A program made the translations under genes and the position numbers. DNA of 64,000 nucleotides, from NCBI RefSeq assembly GCF_018130545.1, contig NZ_JAFCKF010000001.1:248001-312000 (forward strand), written 5' to 3'. Below are positions 61,202-64,000 of this stretch, in pieces. Below the pieces are notes generated by a model, which worked only from the letters and a program-made list of their open reading frames with translations, searched no databases and was not told the DNA's origin. The DNA comes from Bradyrhizobium tropiciagri. GTDB taxonomy: Bacteria; Pseudomonadota; Alphaproteobacteria; Rhizobiales; Xanthobacteraceae. The number at the start of each line of letters is the position of its first letter. The first letter of the stretch is position 1.

Positions 61202-61332
61202 GTCGTCCCGGGCAAGCGAAGCGCGACCCGGGACCCATAACCACGAAGGCATCCATTGACAAAGGCTGGAGCCACAGCGCGCTTTCACAATGCGCATTCG
61301 TGGTTATGGGTCCCTGCTTTCGCAGGGACGAC
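61202..61332. repeat. Dispersed palindromic element, copy A6
   Basis: Starts GTCGTCCCGGGC at 61202 and ends GCAGGGACGAC at 61332. CCATAACCAC and GTGGTTATGG pair. The core, AAGGCTGGAGCCACAGC, is the reverse complement of the core in A1. It lies 4 bases from the rsmD stop at 61336, in the direction of rsmD transcription, so its hairpins may end that transcript. Confidence 0.88.
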
Positions 61333-61335
61333 AGA

Positions 61336-61899
61336 TTAAGGTGTGGCGGCTGATCGCAAGAACACGAACTCCGTGTCGTCATATGCCCGCCGCTCGAGCT
61401 CCTCGAAGCCCTCGGGCGCCGCGAATGAAGCGGTCTTTGCCTCTTCCACCACGAGCAGTGCGCCTGGCGTCAGCCAGCCGCCGTCGCGCAGCGAGGCGAG
61501 CGCTTTCTCTGCGAGACCTTTGCCGTAGGGCGGATCGAGAAACACCAGCGAGAACGGCTCGACCGGGTGCGCCGGTCCGAGATCGGTGGCGTCGCGGCGA
61601 TAGACCTTGGTGGTGCCGCCAAGGCCGAGCGACTCGACATTGTTGCGCAACAAGGCGCGCGCCTCGGCGCCATTGTCGACGAACAGCGTGAACCTGGCAC
61701 CGCGCGAGGCCGCCTCGATGCCAAGCGCGCCGGTGCCGGCAAACAGATCAAGCACGCGGGCGTCCTCGATCGGATTGTCATAGGCATGCACGAGGATATT
61801 GAACACGGACTCGCGCAGGCGGTCCGCGGTCGGCCGGATCTCGCGGCCCGACGGCGACGCAAGATTGCGGCCCTTCAGCCTGCCCCCGACGACACGCAT
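61336..61899 (-). CDS. rsmD: 16S rRNA (guanine(966)-N(2))-methyltransferase RsmD
   Basis: 187 residues. The start MRVVGGRLKGRNLASPSGREIRPTADRLRESVFNIL is the RsmD signature. SAM-binding is at VLDLFAGTGALGIEAASRGA, and the catalytic motif is LVFLDPPYGKGLAEKAL (DPPY). It methylates G966 of 16S rRNA during 30S assembly. It follows the pseudouridine synthase gene by 6 bases on the same strand, a common pairing (rluB-like/rsmD) in alphaproteobacteria. A remnant of a second 3' end is at 61094. Confidence 0.95.
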   Translation of the reverse strand: MRVVGGRLKGRNLASPSGREIRPTADRLRESVFNILVHAYDNPIEDARVLDLFAGTGALGIEAASRGARFTLFVDNGAEARALLRNNVESLGLGGTTKVYRRDATDLGPAHPVEPFSLVFLDPPYGKGLAEKALASLRDGGWLTPGALLVVEEAKTASFAAPEGFEELERRAYDDTEFVFLRSAATP

Positions 61900-61905
61900 C
61901 GACCG

Positions 61906-64000
61906 TTACTCGTCCCGCGGCTTGAGATCGCGCTTGCCGTGATAGCCGCGCTTGGGACGGCGCGGCGGGCCGTAGCCGTTGGCCTCGTCCTCGTTGCGCG
62001 CCCGGGCTTCGTCGCTGCCGGTGCGCTGCACCAGCACGCGGCGGCCCTTGCGATCGTTGATCGTCTCGCGCTTGGCCTTGGGCTTCTTGGCGGGCGCATC
62101 GTCGCCGCCGCCGGCATCACGCTGCTCCGGCCGCGTGAAATCCGCGCCCGCGATCTTGGCGATCTTTTCGCCCAGCTGCTCGCGCAGCACCCGCGTCTTG
62201 ACCTCCTCGACCTTGCCCTCCTCGAGCTCGGCGAGCTGGAACGGGCCGTAGGAGATCCGGATCAGACGGTTCACCTCGAGCCCGAGATGCGCCATCACGT
62301 TGCGCACCTCGCGGTTCTTGCCCTCGCGGATCGCGAACACCACCCAGACGTTGGAGCTCTGGTCGCGCTCCAGCGTCGCGTCGATCGGTCCGTATTTGAC
62401 GCCGTCGACCTCGACGCCGTCCTTGAGCTGGTCGAGCTGGGCCTGGGTGACTTCGCCATGCGCGCGCACGCGGTAGCGGCGCAGCCATCCGGTGTCGGGA
62501 TGCTCCAGCGTCCGCGCCAGCCCGCCGTCATTGGTCAGCAGCAGCAGGCCCTCGGTGTTGAAATCGAGTCGGCCGATCGAGATCAGCCGCGGCAAGCCTT
62601 CCGGCAGATTGTCGAACACGGTCGGCCGTCCCTCAGGGTCGGCATGCGTCGTCATCAGCCCGCGCGGCTTGTGATACATGAACAGCCGGGTCCGCTCGCG
62701 CGGCGGCAATGGCTTGCCGTCGACCGCCACGACATCATTGTCGGTGATATCGAGCGCCGGCGAGTTGATCACGCGTCCGTTGACTGTGACGCGCCCCTGC
62801 GTGACGATCTCCTCGGCATCGCGGCGCGAAGCGAGGCCGGCGCGCGCCAGCACCTTGGCGATGCGTTCGCCTGCCTTCTTGGGCTTCGGCTCGGGACGCT
62901 CGCGGCGATCGTCGTAGGAGCGCTCGCGATAAGCACCGCGGCCGCCGAAGGCCGGACGCTTCGCAAACACCTTGCTGTCGTCCTCATTGTCCCGGCGCGG
63001 CCGGTCGCCGAAGCGACCCTCGCTGCGCCGATGCTCCTGCCAGTCGGTGCGGCCTTCGGGCCGCTCGCGACGACGGCTGTCGCGGCGATCGCCGCCACCT
63101 TCATTGTCGCGATCCCAGCGCGGCCGGCTGAACTTCGGCCGATCACCCTGCTCGCGATCGTCGCGCGACCGCGAGAAGCGCGGACGCTCGTCGCCGCCAC
63201 GATCATCGCGCGGCCTGTCGTAACGCGGCTTGTCGAAATTGCGCGGGCCGTCGCGGAACGGGCGCGAACCGCGCTCTGGACGATCGGAGCCGCCCTCGCG
63301 CTTCTGCCACGGCTTGGACTCTCCGCGCGGCGGCCGATCGCCAAAGTCCTTGCGCGGACCACGGTCGCCATCGCGCTTGAACTTGCTGTCGCCGCCGAAT
63401 TTCCGCGCGGGCCGGTCGCCGTCGCGCGAAGGACGGTCGCCGAACGATCGCTCGCCACGTGGCGTATAGGGCCGCTTCTCGCCATCACGGTCGCGCGGCG
63501 CGTAAGGCTTGCGGTCGGCGAACTTGCGGTCGGAAGACCGTCCGGCAGGGCGGGCATCGTCGCGATCGCGGCGCGGCCCGCGGTCATCGCGGTTGTAGTT
63601 CGGGCGGTCACCGCGCGGCTTGAACGAACGCTTTTCGCCATCGCCGTCACGGTCAAACCGCGGCCGGTCGCCGCGCGGCTTGAAGGTGCGCTTCTCACCG
63701 TCGCCGTCGCGTGGCGGACGATCACGGAAAGGGCGATCTCCGCGGGGACGGTCGCCGTCACGGCTGAATCGGGGCTTGTCGCCGAAATCGCGGCGCGGCG
63801 GACGGTCTTCGCGATCGCCGCGATAAGGCCGCTTCTCGCCATCGCCCTTGCCGGCAAAGTCCTTGCCGCCAAAACCGCGCTTGGCGAATTTCTTGTCCGG
63901 CCCGCGGGCGGCGCCAGAGCGGCCCTTGCTCCCGCCGGCGCGGCCTTGGCCACCGCCAGGCCGATCACGCCGGCCGCGGGAATCGTTGTTTTTGTCGCTG
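61906..64000 (-). CDS. RsuA/RluB-type pseudouridine synthase with long RG/RD-rich N-terminal extension (cut by window edge)
   Basis: The frame is open from 61906 to the right edge; 697 residues are visible with no stop. The S4 domain (GERIAKVLARAGLASRRDAEEIVTQGRVTVNG) and the synthase domain with the catalytic Asp in SIGRLDFNTEGLLLLTNDG and KNREVRNVMAHLGLEVNRLIRI lie in the last 320 residues. Before them about 376 residues are rich in Arg, Asp, Gly and Pro (e.g. GEKRTFKPRGDRPRFDRDGD). The GTG at 62970 is in frame but has continuous coding likeness on both sides, so it is not a likely start. No ATG lies upstream within the window. It probably modifies 23S rRNA; the exact target is unknown. Confidence 0.88.
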   Translation of the reverse strand, partial: SDKNNDSRGRRDRPGGGQGRAGGSKGRSGAARGPDKKFAKRGFGGKDFAGKGDGEKRPYRGDREDRPPRRDFGDKPRFSRDGDRPRGDRPFRDRPPRDGDGEKRTFKPRGDRPRFDRDGDGEKRSFKPRGDRPNYNRDDRGPRRDRDDARPAGRSSDRKFADRKPYAPRDRDGEKRPYTPRGERSFGDRPSRDGDRPARKFGGDSKFKRDGDRGPRKDFGDRPPRGESKPWQKREGGSDRPERGSRPFRDGPRNFDKPRYDRPRDDRGGDERPRFSRSRDDREQGDRPKFSRPRWDRDNEGGGDRRDSRRRERPEGRTDWQEHRRSEGRFGDRPRRDNEDDSKVFAKRPAFGGRGAYRERSYDDRRERPEPKPKKAGERIAKVLARAGLASRRDAEEIVTQGRVTVNGRVINSPALDITDNDVVAVDGKPLPPRERTRLFMYHKPRGLMTTHADPEGRPTVFDNLPEGLPRLISIGRLDFNTEGLLLLTNDGGLARTLEHPDTGWLRRYRVRAHGEVTQAQLDQLKDGVEVDGVKYGPIDATLERDQSSNVWVVFAIREGKNREVRNVMAHLGLEVNRLIRISYGPFQLAELEEGKVEEVKTRVLREQLGEKIAKIAGADFTRPEQRDAGGGDDAPAKKPKAKRETINDRKGRRVLVQRTGSDEARARNEDEANGYGPPRRPKRGYHGKRDLKPRDE
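63601..63720 (-). repeat. Tandem 60-bp repeat inside the pseudouridine synthase extension
   Basis: Two adjacent 60-base units, 63601-63660 and 63661-63720, code for RFDRDGDGEKRSFKPRGDRP and RPPRDGDGEKRTFKPRGDRP, 17 of 20 residues the same. Looser copies (GEKRPY, GDRPxRxF) are scattered through 63350-63850. The unit length is a multiple of three, so expansion keeps the frame. Confidence 0.8.

Larger units (their letters stand above)
60971..61335. other. Repeat-rich gap with gene remnants between the 60353 gene and rsmD
   Basis: No intact gene. From left to right: the CCCGATGACAGG module (61008-61060), also inserted in repeat A5; a remnant of an rsmD 3' end on the minus strand (61094-61150); a remnant of a mutL 3' end on the plus strand (61145-61190); and repeat A6 (61202-61332). 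The whole gap therefore looks like the scar of a local rearrangement. Confidence 0.7.

Noticed and set aside
63000-63900. Periodic repeats that could suggest a CRISPR array
   Set aside because: The units are in-frame, imperfect and code for Arg/Asp/Gly-rich protein; there are no unique spacers.
62769-63968. A 399-residue minus-strand frame rich in Ala, Arg and Ser
   Set aside because: It is the shifted reading of the RG/RD-rich extension of the pseudouridine synthase, which continues in one frame from 61906 to the window edge.

Overview
The window reads as chromosomal DNA of a GC-rich alphaproteobacterium, most likely Bradyrhizobium or a close relative in the Nitrobacteraceae. This rests on recognised protein families (PetP/PetR regulators, type II lumazine synthase behind an FMN riboswitch, a TIGR01459 HAD protein, MHYT-LytTR CoxC, lgt-midA-pgeF gene order), on CtrA-like boxes, and on several families of dispersed palindromic repeats typical of that group. 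It is an inference without database comparison. Most genes are core housekeeping. No rRNA, tRNA, CRISPR, prophage or insertion sequence was found.

Layout. 1-2121: ychF (cut by the left edge), pth, rplY and ubiK, all on the minus strand. 2299-8673: dienelactone hydrolase, lgt-midA-pgeF, a MerR regulator with its own operator, a lipoprotein and prs. 8834-18265: a minus-strand aerobic carbon monoxide dehydrogenase cluster, coxC-M-S-L-D-E-F-G plus an SDR gene. CoxL carries the form I active-site loop AYRCSFR. 18368-19160: ribH with an FMN riboswitch. 19612-25308: ybjN-like, proC, a thioesterase, a tautomerase, hisS, a DUF2314 protein and ilvE. 25639-28303: petP-petR and a sensor kinase. 28319-32647: a TonB-dependent siderophore receptor and small exported proteins. 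32765-35843: RNase T2, rlmJ, cspA and an outer-membrane barrel protein. 36108-43127: uvrC, pgsA-moaD-moaE-prmB, a degenerate EAL protein and a HAD protein. 43363-49535: cheY-like, ribF, a sugar acetyltransferase, ileS and lspA. 49636-54413: a hypothetical exported protein, an M16 peptidase pair, arfB and a small exported protein. 54715-57715: a cytochrome c, a glyoxalase-like protein, a Tat-exported small subunit and a GMC flavoprotein with a putative [3Fe-4S] motif. 57784-64000: an RHH protein, mutL, a hypothetical gene, rsmD and a pseudouridine synthase that runs off the right edge.

How genes work together. The cox cluster encodes all three structural CODH subunits, the CoxD/E/F maturation factors, CoxG and a membrane-bound LytTR regulator. 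Two exact 11-bp repeats 21 bp apart lie between coxC and coxM and look like a LytTR binding site. moaD/moaE elsewhere in the window make the pterin cofactor that CODH needs. The 54715-57715 block resembles a periplasmic FAD-dependent dehydrogenase of the FAD-glucose dehydrogenase type, with a monoheme cytochrome as possible electron acceptor. lgt and lspA both serve lipoprotein maturation; ribH and ribF both serve flavin supply.

The least ordinary non-coding content is a modular palindromic repeat with six full copies and one solo hairpin. Further points are a chimeric scar of rsmD and mutL 3' ends at 61094-61190, a possible iron-responsive palindrome upstream of the siderophore receptor, and a very long Arg/Gly/Asp-rich N-terminal extension on the pseudouridine synthase that has no ATG start inside the window.
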